Origin: Kudoa neothunni | Lineage: Eukaryota > Cnidaria | Assembly: GCA_964304625.1 (NCBI GenBank) | Contig: OZ199838.1 | Coordinates: 7,068,001 to 7,132,000 of the forward strand | Direction of reading: 5' to 3' | Length of the DNA stretch: 64,000 bases | In this document: positions 46,021 through 58,459 of the stretch, one piece after another | Layout of the letters: the number at the start of each line of letters is the position of its first letter | How positions within the stretch are numbered: the first letter of the stretch is position 1 | The notes under the pieces: generated by a model | What the model saw: only the letters and a program-made list of their open reading frames with translations | What the model was told of the DNA's origin: nothing | Database searches by the model: none | Translations under genes and position numbers: made by a program

Positions 46021-48624
46021 AGAAGTATATAAGATTGCTTAATTTATATTTAATTTTGGTAGTCAACAAATGAAAATGATAGATGGATAAGGCTGAATAT
46101 TTATAAAATATGATTTATTTTTATTAGAAGAATTTTTGAACAAATTATTTTTACATTTTTGATTATGCTATTTTATTTCTTTCCAATATTGTTTTGCATA
46201 ATTATTTGATTTGAATTAAATATCAGTTTAAGTTATTAAGAACAATTGTTTTGAATAACTTTTTATTCCTCAATTTGTTCTAATTTAAAAAAATTATTTG
46301 TTTATATTTTTGTTAATTAAAAAGGAATAAAAATATTTATGAAAATTGATCGTTATTAATTTAATTGATAATTATTTACCAAAGCACTTGGAGGAAAATT
46401 CGAAAAATAATTCAAAACTAATCGCGGTTGATATCCATTAGAGAAAACTATTGACCAAAGAATGTGTCAATGTGCTGAAAACAAACTTTTAGGTTACGCT
46501 CATTCGCTGTATTGAAGTGTTTCTCATTCAATTCGAATTTTCCCTACTTTAAATTTAAGAATTTCTCCCTTGAATGTCTCTTAGTTTTTATCCAGTTTTT
46601 ATTGCAAAATCAGCTATAAATATGAAAGAAATCATTATGCAAATTGAAAATTACAAGCTGGGCATTACGTTACACTCCTTTGAAACTATGCGATGGACAA
46701 ACAGGGTTTTACATGTGGTGTACGATAATTTCGTTGTTCTGCCTGTTTCTAAGACAAGAGACTCATTTTGATTCCGTTGGTACTATAACTTCGTCAATTA
46801 AGGTTTCATGTGTAATATTATACCGAGTACTTAATTGCTTGTACTTATTCGTGTAGAATAAATTTTTGTCTAATATAGAATCCGAGAAAAATCTGGAATG
46901 AAGACAAAATTGATGTAAAATTTTCTAAATTCACTATAGAGCCGAGCTTATTGTTAACATGATTCCGGCAACTTGTTCTCTTCTTGATTTTCGAACACAT
47001 TCCTATTGGAAAACCGATTTAATCATTGATATCTCTTTTAATAATCCACCATCCTCAAATTTTGAACCATCGAAAATTTTAGGATATTTGACAAAGTCAA
47101 ATGATAAAATGCATCCGACCATACACCCTCAGTTATAGGTCATTGTCAGCATATTCTTCATTTACATTAAAATCCCCAATAAGTTAATCAGAATTATCTT
47201 TTCACATTATTTCCTTATGTAACAGTTTAAAAAAATTAATATAAACTAATATTCATAAAAAGTATGTGTATCTGTAAAAACCAAGTAACAACTTCATCAC
47301 TTGTGTGCATTTTAAATTAATCCCAAAATAATCCACTGATCCATCTGACTCAGTCAATAAAATTTAAATATATAATATCTTAAGGTTATTAAACATTTTC
47401 TTTTAATTTAATTGATTATACTTTATGGGAAAACTACTTTTTCATTCTGAAGTAATCACCACGTATCGATATTAACAGTTTTTAAAACTGAACATAATCT
47501 GTTTCATATTACAACTGTAATATTAGGTCAATTTATTACAAAGTAATTTATTTAAATTTTTTAAAACAAATTAATTATGTTAAGGGGTTTTAAAAATAAT
47601 AAGACAGATGTGTAAAATTTGAAAGGGAAAGTTTTTAGTAATACAAAAATTGATGTGTATATGCATCCCTTCGTCTTGGGAGGACTAAAAGTAAGTATAC
47701 CAATTTCAAAAATCATCAGTAATCCTTTTTTCAAGTTAAATCATGAACCAGAATGATGCATGCGGAAGTAATTTTAATGTTATATGATACAATTCTCTTA
47801 ATTTTTTATTTAAACCCATTTAAATGTATATTTTATAATGAAGTGGAAAAAAATCTCATATATGAACATAATTTTTGTCAGTATGCAAATATTAAAAATA
47901 TAATACAATAAAATGCTAAAGTTTTTAGTTTCATTAATAAAAACGCCTTAACACGAAACTGTCAAATAAAATGATGATTTTATTATTCTGAATTAATATA
48001 TTTTTATGAAATGGGAATAATCACTTTTCGTAATATCGAATGAAATTATATATTCAATTAACTAGAAATGATATAAAATCATTTAAAAAAATAATTGAAC
48101 ACTTGTTAATAATTATATGTTAACGTTAAAAATTAATTGATTACGCCGATGAAAAAATTAGCGTTTTGAAAAAATACGGAGTTACCATTAGGATTCATAC
48201 TAAAAAAGAAATTCCTTTCGACTAATTTCTCTCTATCGGTATTCAACATTGGAATAATACATTTTGACGTTAGAAATGTTTATGGGCACCTAATCAAGTA
48301 AAGATACCTTTTCTCACCTTATTATAAAAACATACACTCAATAACGATTAAAATATTTGATTTAACAACTTTGATTGTTATTGAAAATAATAATTTTAAA
48401 GTTTGAAATTAATATTTTTTATAATTTTAATTAAAAATACGTTCAAGTTATTCACGGCGTATTAATGAATCGATGAATATGTAACTATCAATGAAGTATG
48501 ATGTCGAAGTAGGAGATTCATAGAATAAGAGATCTTATATATTCAATATGAAACAATGAGCACTGAAATACAAAAGAAAACAAATAGTTTAATCTAAATA
48601 ATTTTGGGTTGACAAAGTAAAAAA
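46021..48624. other. Gene-poor AT-rich tract
   Basis: No coding frame with family resemblance, no transposon end and no RNA gene recognised in 2.6 kb. The 65-codon frame at 46574 looks like chance. Confidence 0.5.
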
Positions 48625-50538
48625 TTATCTTTTGCCGTTGTAAAACTTTTTAAGTCTTTCCTCCAGCATTTGAATATCATCATTTATTTCTAAAGTGGTA
48701 ATTTTTAAAAATAAAAGTAACATATTTTTAAAGATATTACGTTGTTTATCGTCACCAGAATGAGGTTGCAATGCAGGAGAACTATCTGGATCAAGACCAA
48801 GATCAATTAAATTTCCTTGGGTGACGGCGGTTATCGAATGGCTAGATGGGGCTGGATCTTCATTAACAATATACTTCTAAACAAATCAAAAACTAATATT
48901 AGCATCTCCAACATAAATACTTCTGTGACATATTCATATTTTGGAGGTGCAGGCGTTTCAAAGGAAGTTCTTATGTTGTGAGGTTCAGATGTCTATACAA
49001 AATTAAACAAATTTAAAAAGAATTATTCACATAAGTGGGAGGTAGATAGTCATTATCATTCACAAATTTAAGAGGTTTCTTGATATATTCGTCGTCATCA
49101 TCGTTCATACCTTCGTAAGGTTTTTTCTTAGTATACTCATCGTCATTGTCATTTATACACTCGTAAGGTTTTTTCTTAAAGAAACATTATTTTGTGAAAA
49201 ATTTATCTCTACCTTTTGATAACTATCATCTGAATGGTCACGGTAGTTTAATGCACTGTTGTCTAACACATTAGAACGACTGCTGTTAAATACTCCACCC
49301 GCATCAGTGGAGCTATTTAAAGAATCATCTATAATGGGAGTGTCAACGTAACCGAAATTGCTATTCGCTGAGGTATTTAAACTTGTACCTTATATTTAAC
49401 TATAATTAACTTTCAACGAATAAATAAAACTCACTGAACGATTGATCAGATACACTTCCGAAATTTTGGTCAACTTGTTCGAATCCCTTTTTCCCTTTTT
49501 TTCCACAAATACGCTTTAATAAACTTTGATCCTTCCCGCGTACTGCATCTAGCTCTTCCACCCCATATATTGGCGTACCCATTGGTTGAGTGGTTGGAGC
49601 AACAGTAGAAACATGTTGGATGACAGCACCTTCTACTTTCATAGAATTGATTTTAGATGCACTTTGAGAAAGCTGTTGGGAAAATTATCAATAATCTAAA
49701 AAAAAATTGTGGAAGATACTATTTGTAGTGTTAATTCTTCAGGAGTTTCATAAGGTACTTTGAAAACCGAACTGATATTTTTGAGATAAAAATCTACAGT
49801 TTTAGCGGGTGGAATTATGGTGGTCAAGGATTTATAAACCTATCAGTTAAATTAACAAATAATGATACATTCAATGATGATAATATAACAATAAAATCGA
49901 AAATTACTATCTTTGGAATCATATGAACTTGTGTTGTAGCCAAACTCATTATAAACGGTTTACCAAATTTATATTCAAATTGTTTTACAATCTACAATCG
50001 GCGTTATTGAATTAAAACCATTATAGGTAACTATTCGTACATTTTCGATTTCGGGTATTTCATTCTTGATTCTTGGCTCGGCCCATATCAGTAACATTAT
50101 AGGTTGTAAAATTGTTTGTTCGCAGGTCCTAAATTGCATTAAAACACATTTTGGAAGTATGAAACTACGCGTTGGATTCAAGCAAAGCAATCCTACTAAC
50201 AATAATATCCATATTATGACTAATCACGTCGTAGGCTTCATTTATCATATCATCTCGACAAATAGCTTCAACCTGTCCCAAAATTACAACTATTAATAAA
50301 CATTAAAAAAGATCACTTTTAAAATAGCACTATCGATATTTTTTTCCGCGACCAATGCAGCAACACAAGCCATTTCTTTTTTATTTAATTCCTCTAACAA
50401 TGTTATTAGCAATGATTAAATTTTGGCAGGGGTGGTATAAATGAATATTTTACTTTTTTTCTTTCTAACAACCTCAATCCTCGCAACTGCTAACTGAAGA
50501 AACTTCTTAAGGGTGTCCTTTTCAAACTTTTTCCCCAT
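48625..50538 (-). CDS. IST1: IST1 homolog (ESCRT-III-associated), 11 exons, about 479 aa
   Basis: IST1 binds ESCRT-III/CHMP1 and VPS4 and acts in endosomal sorting and cytokinetic abscission (cytoplasm, midbody). Exons (minus): 50454-50538, 50317-50393, 50169-50272, 50032-50128, 49908-49991, 49720-49839, 49435-49672, 49213-49388, 49031-49174, 48930-48992, 48625-48876. Introns are 38-68 nt, all GT/AG, all phases consistent (480 codons with stop). N-terminal domain: VARIEVVRKKK, NKKEMACVAALVAEKNID, VEAICRDDMINEAYDVI, LIWAEPRIKNEIPEIENVRI, PPAKTVDFYLKNISSVFKVP (compare APPKILVERYL...NVPYEPD in human IST1). The middle is low-complexity. KKPYE(C/G)(I/M)ND repeats twice (about 49174-49090). The end DIQMLEERLKKFYNG matches the terminal MIT-interacting helix (DLSRRFEELKKK). 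ATG 50538 gives MGKKFEKDTLKKF. A short ORF search alone would miss this gene. Confidence 0.9.
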
Positions 50539-53500
50539 CTCCACTAAATTCTCGATCACAGCCGATATTTAGTATCGTATGGGAAAACATTCGATAAATT
50601 TTCTGTTAAGAAAACATATACTGCTATTCCCCCTTAAAATTCAGAAATCCAACAGACGTATTAATAGTAAAAACGAACAAACAAACTTTGTGACAAGGAG
50701 ACACCAATTGTTTTTTGGGTTACGATAAACAAGATAATTTTTAATCGTTTTTGTGGATGATTATCCTCACGAATACAAAATAGAAAACATCTACTTTCAT
50801 ATATCTATTTTCAAACTAAGATATTGCTTCTATATTATATTCGCTCAAAAATGGAGAGAAAATATGATTATTTCGTTCGTAAATAGTGATTTTCGTCTAG
50901 CCAGTTAAAATATCGGTAAATCAGATTATAATCTCAAGTACTTAAATCACAAGGAAATATTTTTGATTCATCTATATCACATATCTAATCATTCAATCAT
51001 CTCTAATGCTAATCCGGCTTTATTTTGTTCGCTTAACCTGGAGGTTCCCACCGGTGGGGCGAGGAAATTTTTGAACATTTAATGAACAGTCCCCGTAGGA
51101 CACGGAATATCTTGAACATTGACATGGCATGAATAGTGGTGAAATAATTGGGCAGTGGGTAATTGTGGAGTGTGTGGCTCACCCATTTTTAGCTTTTTTT
51201 ACGACTTTTTTCGTCGGGGCGGTTCTGAAAAATCTTATATGCGTTTCTCATCTGGAGTACATCAAAATTGTTTCCAAAATTATAAAAATAAATTTTTCTT
51301 CTAATCACATATATGGTGGTGAAGTCAATAACGTAATCCTTATGTTAAACATTAGTTTCTATATTTCACTATGAAGGAATACTAATGTGAATACAAATCA
51401 TGCATTGAATTATTTATTTTATTTTTACTTGATATGATCTTTAAAAAAAATTAACAGTAAGTCATTATTAATGTCTGTTGTTCAGAAATATAGAATATTA
51501 AAAGTTTCTCCATATTTATAACACTTTCTAATTTATATTTTTACTTAATTAAGGCAAAATAACTATTTTTAGTACTATAAATCATTTTATTGAAAACGCT
51601 CTATCGTTAAAGGCAATTACTGAGTATTATATGGTAAATTGTCTCCTAACCTTGATTTTAAGAAGTAATTTTTAACTGGACAATGTATACAAAACTGATT
51701 TAATGGTTCTTAAGAATGTTTAAAAATGAAAACAATCTTCAGAAATGAATTTTCTTTGACAGATAATAATTCATGAAAGATAAATATAATTACACAATAT
51801 AATTTCGTATAATTTTTTACTGGTTGATCAGTTGTTAACATCTAATTATTTTTCATTATCTAAATATAATATATTTCAATTTAGATTAATATTTTTTAAA
51901 ATTAGATTTCATATTTTGACTATTAAAATATAATAATTCAAGACAGGCTCTATTTCTTGATATTTATTATTCGGATAAAAACTCTTCAATCATTAAAGCT
52001 GAAAAATAATTTTGATAACTTCTAAAAGGTTTCCGATGAATGATCACAGGAACATAATATTCATCTTCTCTTAAGATTGTCATTTTCATTATTCCGATTG
52101 AGAATGCGAATGTACACGACACACTTATTAGATGATGGTTTTTGTGTCAACTATAAAACAAGCAGTTGGTTTTCTTTTTGTAGGAAATGTGTTCATTGTC
52201 CCAATGGTTGAAAATCGCGGCGCACGGACGGATTTATACTCCAAGAATGATTATGAATAACTCCGCAATTATCCCTAGATCAATAAAAATCTAACACCGT
52301 ATATCACTTATCATTTAAAAGTATTATTTTTTAAAGGATATCAACCTTAATATAGTTAATTGAAATTATCTAAAACAAATATTAAACAAAAAAAGGGTAA
52401 AATAAGTATTTGTGGTATTACCCAACTTTCAAAGGTCACTTGTTATACAAATCCCGATTCCTTGTTTTCTATCGTTTTCTCAATATACATTTTTGAATAA
52501 AAAAAAGTCGTTGCCATTGCGTCACCGCAAATAAAGAGGAGAGAAACCACCAATTTGCCTCGGGGGAAATTAATTATATTTTGTATTGAAATAGAAAATT
52601 TATTGATTTCTATTTTAAGATATGATTTTATAAAAAGATCTTCAAATAACAACAAATTAAGAGTATTTAGTTTGAGTTTTGTTCGTTACAAAAAGTATTA
52701 ATATTCGACATCATTGGAATATAATAATTTAATTAATACTATATTTACCAAAATATTTGTTTTAAAACTTAAAAAAATTAAATATATATTTAATTTCGAA
52801 GTCGAATTTAAATTGGAGTCAAACGTTGGAATATTATTTTAGCTTTCAGTTAATTTGATCAAACCCTTAACTCAACATATTATCATTCTTGGTTTCATTA
52901 AAAATCAAAAATATGAAGAAAGAAATTTAATAAAAAAAATTAAATTTATCTGAGAATAAAAAATTGATCAAACAAAAAAAATTAGTATAAACTTATGTAT
53001 ATAACATACTCAATTTTCCAATTAATAGTCACACTTTAAGCACCGTTTAGGAGACAATTTATCAAATAATGCCAAATAATTGTCCCTAATAGTATAGCGT
53101 TTTGACAATAAAAATTCATAATACTAAAAATACTTATATAGCTTTAATTGGGATAAAATAAAAATGAAAAAATGCTATGAAGATGGAGAAAGTTTCGATA
53201 TTCTACATGTTTGAGCAATAACCGTTTATAATGACTTATTGTTAATTTATTTTCATTATAATGCCATGAAAAAATAAAATAAATATTTAAGTGCACGAAT
53301 TGTAATCACGTTCATATTCCTTCATAATGAAATATAGAAACCAATGTTTAATATGAGGATTATGTTGTTGACTTCACCATCGTATACGCGATTAGAAGAA
53401 AAAATTATTTTTATAATTTTGGAAATAAGTTTTATACGCACCACAATAGCCGGGAAGTGTTCTAGTCAAATTGTATATTTTCGGTTTATAAACCACATAT

Positions 53501-53702
53501 ACACCAAAGTGTTGCATAATGCGGATTGAATTACCATAATCTACATCGTTCATCGTTGTTGGCGAAATGAACAACTAAATGTGTTGATTATTAAGTTCCA
53601 TTGGTAAATAAGATTAGAGTGGATTCAATACATTCTAATTTTAACGAGAAATGAAGTCTATATTAATCACTTACAATTTTTAATGTCAAATTTCGTCAAT
53701 GG
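50539..53702. other. Gene-poor AT-rich tract
   Basis: Includes the IST1 upstream region. One GC-richer patch at about 51035-51130. The 81-codon frame at 51129-51374 has no resemblance I can name. No transposon ends until 53705. Confidence 0.5.
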
Positions 53703-53704
53703 TA

Positions 53705-54526
53705 CCGATTTTTGCATAAATCCGGACATTATTTTTTTGTTTTTGTTAATTCTAACGCATGATTAAGTATAAAAGGTTTGATGCTAATATCAATTAAAAA
53801 ATGCTCATCGCCAAAAGTTAAAATGCAAAAATAGAAATAAAACAGTATTTCATTCGAACAATAAATAAATATATTGATTTAATCGCGTCCAATATCTTGA
53901 TAAGTATGACATCTTCCTGGGAATATTTTGGCGTGTTGGAATTAATTTTTTAAATTTCGTTCCGTTACATTATTTTTGGAATTTTTCATCCTTTTCAGTA
54001 ATTCGTTGGTCCCAGTTCTTCTCACCTTATTTTTTATTTGTGAGAATGCCTCCTCGCAGGAGTTTAAAAAGGGCGAATATCTTGGGAGATAATGAATTTC
54101 GTATTGAGATTTATCATAGAATTCGGCATTTGTGTGATGGAACCTAATGTTATCCATCACAATGATGAGTTCACCTGGCCCCTAAAATATTCTTGAGTTT
54201 ACTCAAGAACTCTTGAAAAATTATGTGGTTGACACCAACGAGTACAGCCTCAAAGCTTACCACGTTTATTGCGTTAACAGCGAGTATCATGATGACGTTT
54301 CTCCCCCTGCTATTTTGTACCACCGGATTAGGTGTTGTTCCAACACGCGAGCGTCCGTGAGAGCGTAATAAATGTAACGAGAACGGGCTCGCATACACAA
54401 AAACCAAATTTTTCTGGCACACGTCAAGAGGCAGGCTCGTATACCAATTGGCATAAATGTTGCATTCTGATTTAACCTCGGCGCTATTTCTGCTTCTAGG
54501 TATAGGACGCGTCATTTTATAAGATA
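53705..54526 (-). mobile_element. Mariner-superfamily element, truncated by Helitron F
   Basis: Starts CCGATTTTTGCATAAATCCG after TA (53703-53704), the same terminal type as 3796. The opposite end and the N-terminal coding half are absent; Helitron F begins at 54527 and nothing mariner-like follows past 55649. Confidence 0.75.
53942..54526 (-). pseudogene. Mariner-superfamily transposase, C-terminal part
   Basis: Reads MTRPIPRSRNSAEVKSE, NLVFVYASPFSLHLLRSHG, TPNPVVQNSRGRN, a break at about 54165, then MMDNIRFHHTNAEFYDKSQY and LPRYSPFLNSCEEAFSQIK. The first catalytic Asp-Glu (VDESPFSLH in the 6413 copy) is Tyr-Ala here. The second Asp (MDN) and the Glu are kept, 32 residues apart as in the other copy. 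Inactive. Confidence 0.82.
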
Positions 54527-55649
54527 TTAGCGGGAACCGCCCAATGTTGCTTGGGGAAGATTTCGCATAGGTGCGTCTCTTAATAATATTCAAAAAATAT
54601 ATTGAAGTTTAAAATTAACCCATAGATGCAAAATAACTAAAGAATTTTAAGTGATATACTTTCAACGATTTGGATTAGCGAAATTTAAATTATGATTATT
54701 TCTGTGAAGGAAAATATCAATCCTGGCGTTCATTTAAAAATTTCGCAGTCCGGTACCAACGCTGAATAATTTATTGTCAAGGTCGTATTTTTTTCATCCC
54801 CGAATTATTTAAATCCCGTTAAAATGTTACCCTATAAGTTCTTTTTGGCCAAGTTCAGAAAGTTTTTGCACCACTGTTTACGGGAGACAAATAAATAGAA
54901 AAAGATATAGAGTTTGAAGAAAATAGATGAACATTAATTTTTACTTCTAAATAAATATCCTTTGGCTCGGCATAAACTTTAATGCGCTTTCCCCATAAAC
55001 AGCCACAAATTGCGCCAACTTAACCATAAACAATTAAAATTATTGGGTAAAATAAAAGAACAACTATCTGCATTGAATTTAATCATGAAAAGTTAAACTT
55101 TGCGGACGATTTCAATGAAATCTAAGGACGCAGTATTTCCATTATAATATTCCAATCAATGCAATTTTAACGTTCTCCACCAATTTATTTTTCATGAAAC
55201 ATACATAGATTTTTTATCATACCTAAAACCATAAATAGAACCTTCAAAATATGTTTATCAAGTCAAATACGTTAAAACTCCCGACAAAAGAAATGTATAT
55301 GCGCAAACCCCCAATATACACGCCAACATTATATCGTAAGTCGGATGATATCGCTTAATTTAAATTTGATAAAGCATATAAGGAGGAAAGTTAACTTCGA
55401 CCGATCTCCACCAAAACATAGACAGGTGTTAATCCTATTGTTGTAATTGGGTAATTCGTTTAACAAACTTTGAATCGATAAAATCACCATTTTCTAAACA
55501 CTTTTAGTAACATTTGGTGGTGTGAAAACGATTTAAATATTTTTAAAACATTGTGATTTTTATAAAATTTCATAAATATCTCTCTATGAGGAAAAAATTT
55601 CGACGAACACACACGGACACTTCAGCTTTATATATATAGTAGAAGTAGA
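54527..55649 (-). mobile_element. Helitron copy F, full length (1,123 bp)
   Basis: On the minus strand begins TCTACTTCTACTATATATAT after an A and ends ...TTGGGCGGTTCCCGCTAA before a T, a CTRR-type terminus. Internal sequence matches copies A and E. Inserted into the mariner at 53705. Non-coding. Confidence 0.85.
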
Positions 55650-55739
55650 TTACTTGAGGTGTTAGGTTATTTATTCATATATCTATATATTAATTCATAG
55701 TGAGTAAATAATAATTTTATTGAGAAAACAATAGGAAAT

Positions 55740-56150
55740 TTTTCATAGCGTTATTTGAAAAGTCGATATACTCTTCGAAAATGGAACAAAATCTCTCATC
55801 GCATAAATAATCTTCAAAATTTTTGAAACACCTCTTTATATTGGAAAGAATTTAGCTTTTATCCTCCCCTAGCTGTTTTCAATATTTCTTGTGTGGAAAC
55901 CGTTATTTATGTATCCAATTGAATGTTTCACCTTGAAATGTCTATATCCAAATGAACTGAGATTGTTGATGGTCGCCATTCGTCACTACATATCCGAGCG
56001 CATTTCATAATTTCGTTTGATATGATGAATACCAGTGCTTCTTTCCCTGTTTTGTGCACGTAAAAATAGGGAATCTCCTTGAGGTGTAATTTTTTAAAGG
56101 CACTGGCTATTGACACGTAAGATTTTAATCCAAATTGGCAACTACGATTG
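55740..56150 (-). pseudogene. Merlin/ISXO2-like transposase scrap
   Basis: ALVFIISNEIMKCARICSDE followed by WRPS matches the SDEW block; then, in another frame, GFHTRNIENS and GRIKAKFFPI match HTQNIE..W..IKAKF. Heavily decayed, no termini. Confidence 0.6.
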
Positions 56151-56302
56151 CGCAGTGCACATTCTTAATCCTGCCTACTCCTGTTTATAGTTAATTTATA
56201 AAGTTTATTTTTTAGAATCTGCTACGTTTAATTATTTTTGGCTCATCGCTACCGCTCCTAGAGGTAAAAAAAGTAAATACAATGAAATAGGGTTCGTAGG
56301 TA

Positions 56303-57623
56303 ACAGGTGTCGTACGTAATCGCCACTTTTTTTACACTAAACTGAACTTGAATTCTCTAATTCTTACTTATAGTAAAGAAAATACTTTTAAATGTCAAAT
56401 ATATGAAAATTAAAAAATAAAACAAAAACATGGCTTGTACGTAATGTAGCGATTCTACGTAATGGAAATTGTACCTGAAAGTACACTTTGCGAGTTTCGT
56501 GCGTAATCGCGGAAATAATAAAATCTAACTAACCGCGAAATTACAAAAGCTTTTCTGAGTATTATAGAATAATTCAATATTATGATTAAGCACACGAACT
56601 AAGAAATTTAAAAAAATGACTACGGATAAACATGGCCTGAAAAAACGTCAACATTGAATGGGATTCTAATAAGAGACGTCATTTTAAAATCGGATGGTTT
56701 AGGACTTTTAAAGACTTCTTTAAAAACTTTAAATAAGGCCTCAGTCATGATTTTGACAACAAAGTTTGCGCATGGTTATTTTAAACGGAAGTGGATGATG
56801 GTACTATTAACACTGATAATATCATTGCAATGGCGAGAAGATTTGCTCTAAAGGAAAGCAACAATAATAGCGATCGGTTTAACTGTAGAAAGTTTAAAGG
56901 ATTTAAAGGCCAAGTTAAACTAAAATATGGTAAGTTTCATGTTGAGGCTAGAAGCGTTCCTGCTGAAACAATTCCCAAATGGAGTGAGAAACTTCCTAAC
57001 GTTCTTGAAAACTGGTCATCTGATAATATTTTAAGCATATGTTTAAAAAATAATTAAATATGTAAAAAATAATGAGACCGATTATAAAAACCCATCTAAT
57101 GAAGATTAATCGGAAATTATTAATCCATCCGTTTCATTTAATCAAGCCCGCGAATATTAAGGTCTATTCAAGTTATTAAAGCAAAGAAATCCGACCCGAG
57201 TTAAAGGCATTTCTGGCGTCGGAAAGAAGGTTCACAGTATTTTAAACGATTCAAGGACGACAACAAAACTTTGATCTTTTAAAAGTATTTGTAAATTGGA
57301 CAGCATGAATTCGTAGTGAGGTATTTAGAGTCCAACAGGTGAGAAACAATATAAATACTTTTTATTGCATAAGAAAAGTGGTTGTTATTTTTTGTTGCAA
57401 TTTCGTAATTGCTCCTTTGTTTATTTAATAATTCCTTTAGAAATATTTTAGATCAATATAAAAATACTCTCGATAATGTCAAAACTTATGTTAATTAATT
57501 TAAGTATACATATAGTAATGACTAACGTAGAGTAAAAATTTCCGAAAACCCTTTGCGCGTTTGCGCAAACAGGACTTTACGTAATGAGTTGGGGAATGGA
57601 GTCTCATTACGTGCGAGCCCTGT
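56303..57623 (+). mobile_element. pogo/Tigger-like element, internally deleted
   Basis: Left end ACAGGTGTCGTACGTAAT, right end reversed ACAGGGCTCGCACGTAAT; flanking dinucleotides TA and TG. Several ACGTAAT motifs lie just inside both ends (56308, 56438, 56453, 57572, 57599). 1,321 bp with only an N-terminal coding remnant. Confidence 0.72.
56690..57057 (+). pseudogene. pogo/Tigger transposase N-terminal (CENP-B/Tc5-type DNA-binding) remnant
   Basis: DFDNKVCAWLF, then VDDGTINTDNIIAMARRFAL, FKGFKGQVKLKYGKFHVEAR, SVPAETIPKWSEKLPNVLEN and WSSDNI. This follows the order of the CENP-B-type helix-turn-helix (GE..S....V..W...L..LL..Y...DI). The catalytic DDE region is absent. Confidence 0.7.
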
Positions 57624-57816
57624 TGGACTGTAGTCAAAACTATACATACCTGGATATTATGATCCGTGTCAATAGCCACTTCCTTTTTTTAAATTCACAT
57701 CCAATTTACAGAGACAGTCCGAAAATCTAGGACCGTCAACTTGATTTCCATATCGTTCCATTCGTCTTCTAGTATTTCCTTCACTCATTTACCAAACGAT
57801 ACACAAAAATTAATGT

Positions 57817-58289
57817 ATTTTTACAAGACAAAACCCGTTGCGAGACGTTTTAGGTGGTGGAGTTATGGCTGTTCAGACCATCCTCATTAACACCTTAGAC
57901 ATCGCAGAACGAGTAACATCTACCCTTTTATCCCTTATCTTCCTGCGGTAGTGTAGGAGTTTAACCCACCAAACATCCTATCCATAAAGACTTAGGCTCT
58001 GCAGAGATATCGAGTCTGTCAATGCATCCCCGACGATTCAAACGTCTGTTTCAACCCCCTCTGCTAGATTGATCATTAACTGCAGGTAAAATTACACGTA
58101 TTGTCAATCGCATTCCGATAACAGCTCCCATTACGGGATAGAGACATATTCGTAAGGAAATAGTAGACTTATCAGCAGAGAATATTGAACGTAATACCTC
58201 TGGGTATTTAGTCCAATCCCCACATCACGGAACTATATGACCTAGATTCAATTCACCACGGGAGAAAGATTGTTAGCGCTATCCTCTGT
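57817..58289 (-). mobile_element. tRNA-derived SINE, diverged copy
   Basis: Alignable with 44336-44815 along most of its length (for example AGTGTAGGAGTTTAACCCAC and CATCCTCATTAACACCTTAG on the plus strand). The head GAGGATAGCGCTAAC and the decayed B box (ACGTTCAATATTC) are recognisable. No clear target duplication. Confidence 0.72.
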
Positions 58290-58459
58290 TTTGTTTCTTA
58301 TATTTGAAACTGTGTCAGCGATTGCTTGATTTAACCCATATAGACTCGGTATCCTTTTTCCTCGAGTTACAGAGCTATAATTTTACAAGTACTATCAAAA
58401 TACATTTGTAAATTACATATTTAAAAAAAAATATATCTTTGTTTTAACATACTTTTTAA

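Noticed and set aside
46574-46856. Overlapping 65- and 70-codon frames as genes
   Set aside because: No resemblance to any family, no splice context, two unrelated frames of similar length in the same place.
51129-51374. 81-codon frame as a gene
   Set aside because: No recognisable domain; amino-acid make-up is what AT-rich non-coding sequence gives.
56303-57623. Repeated ACGTAAT motifs as a CRISPR-like array
   Set aside because: Motifs are too short, irregularly spaced and in both orientations, and lie in a eukaryotic transposon.
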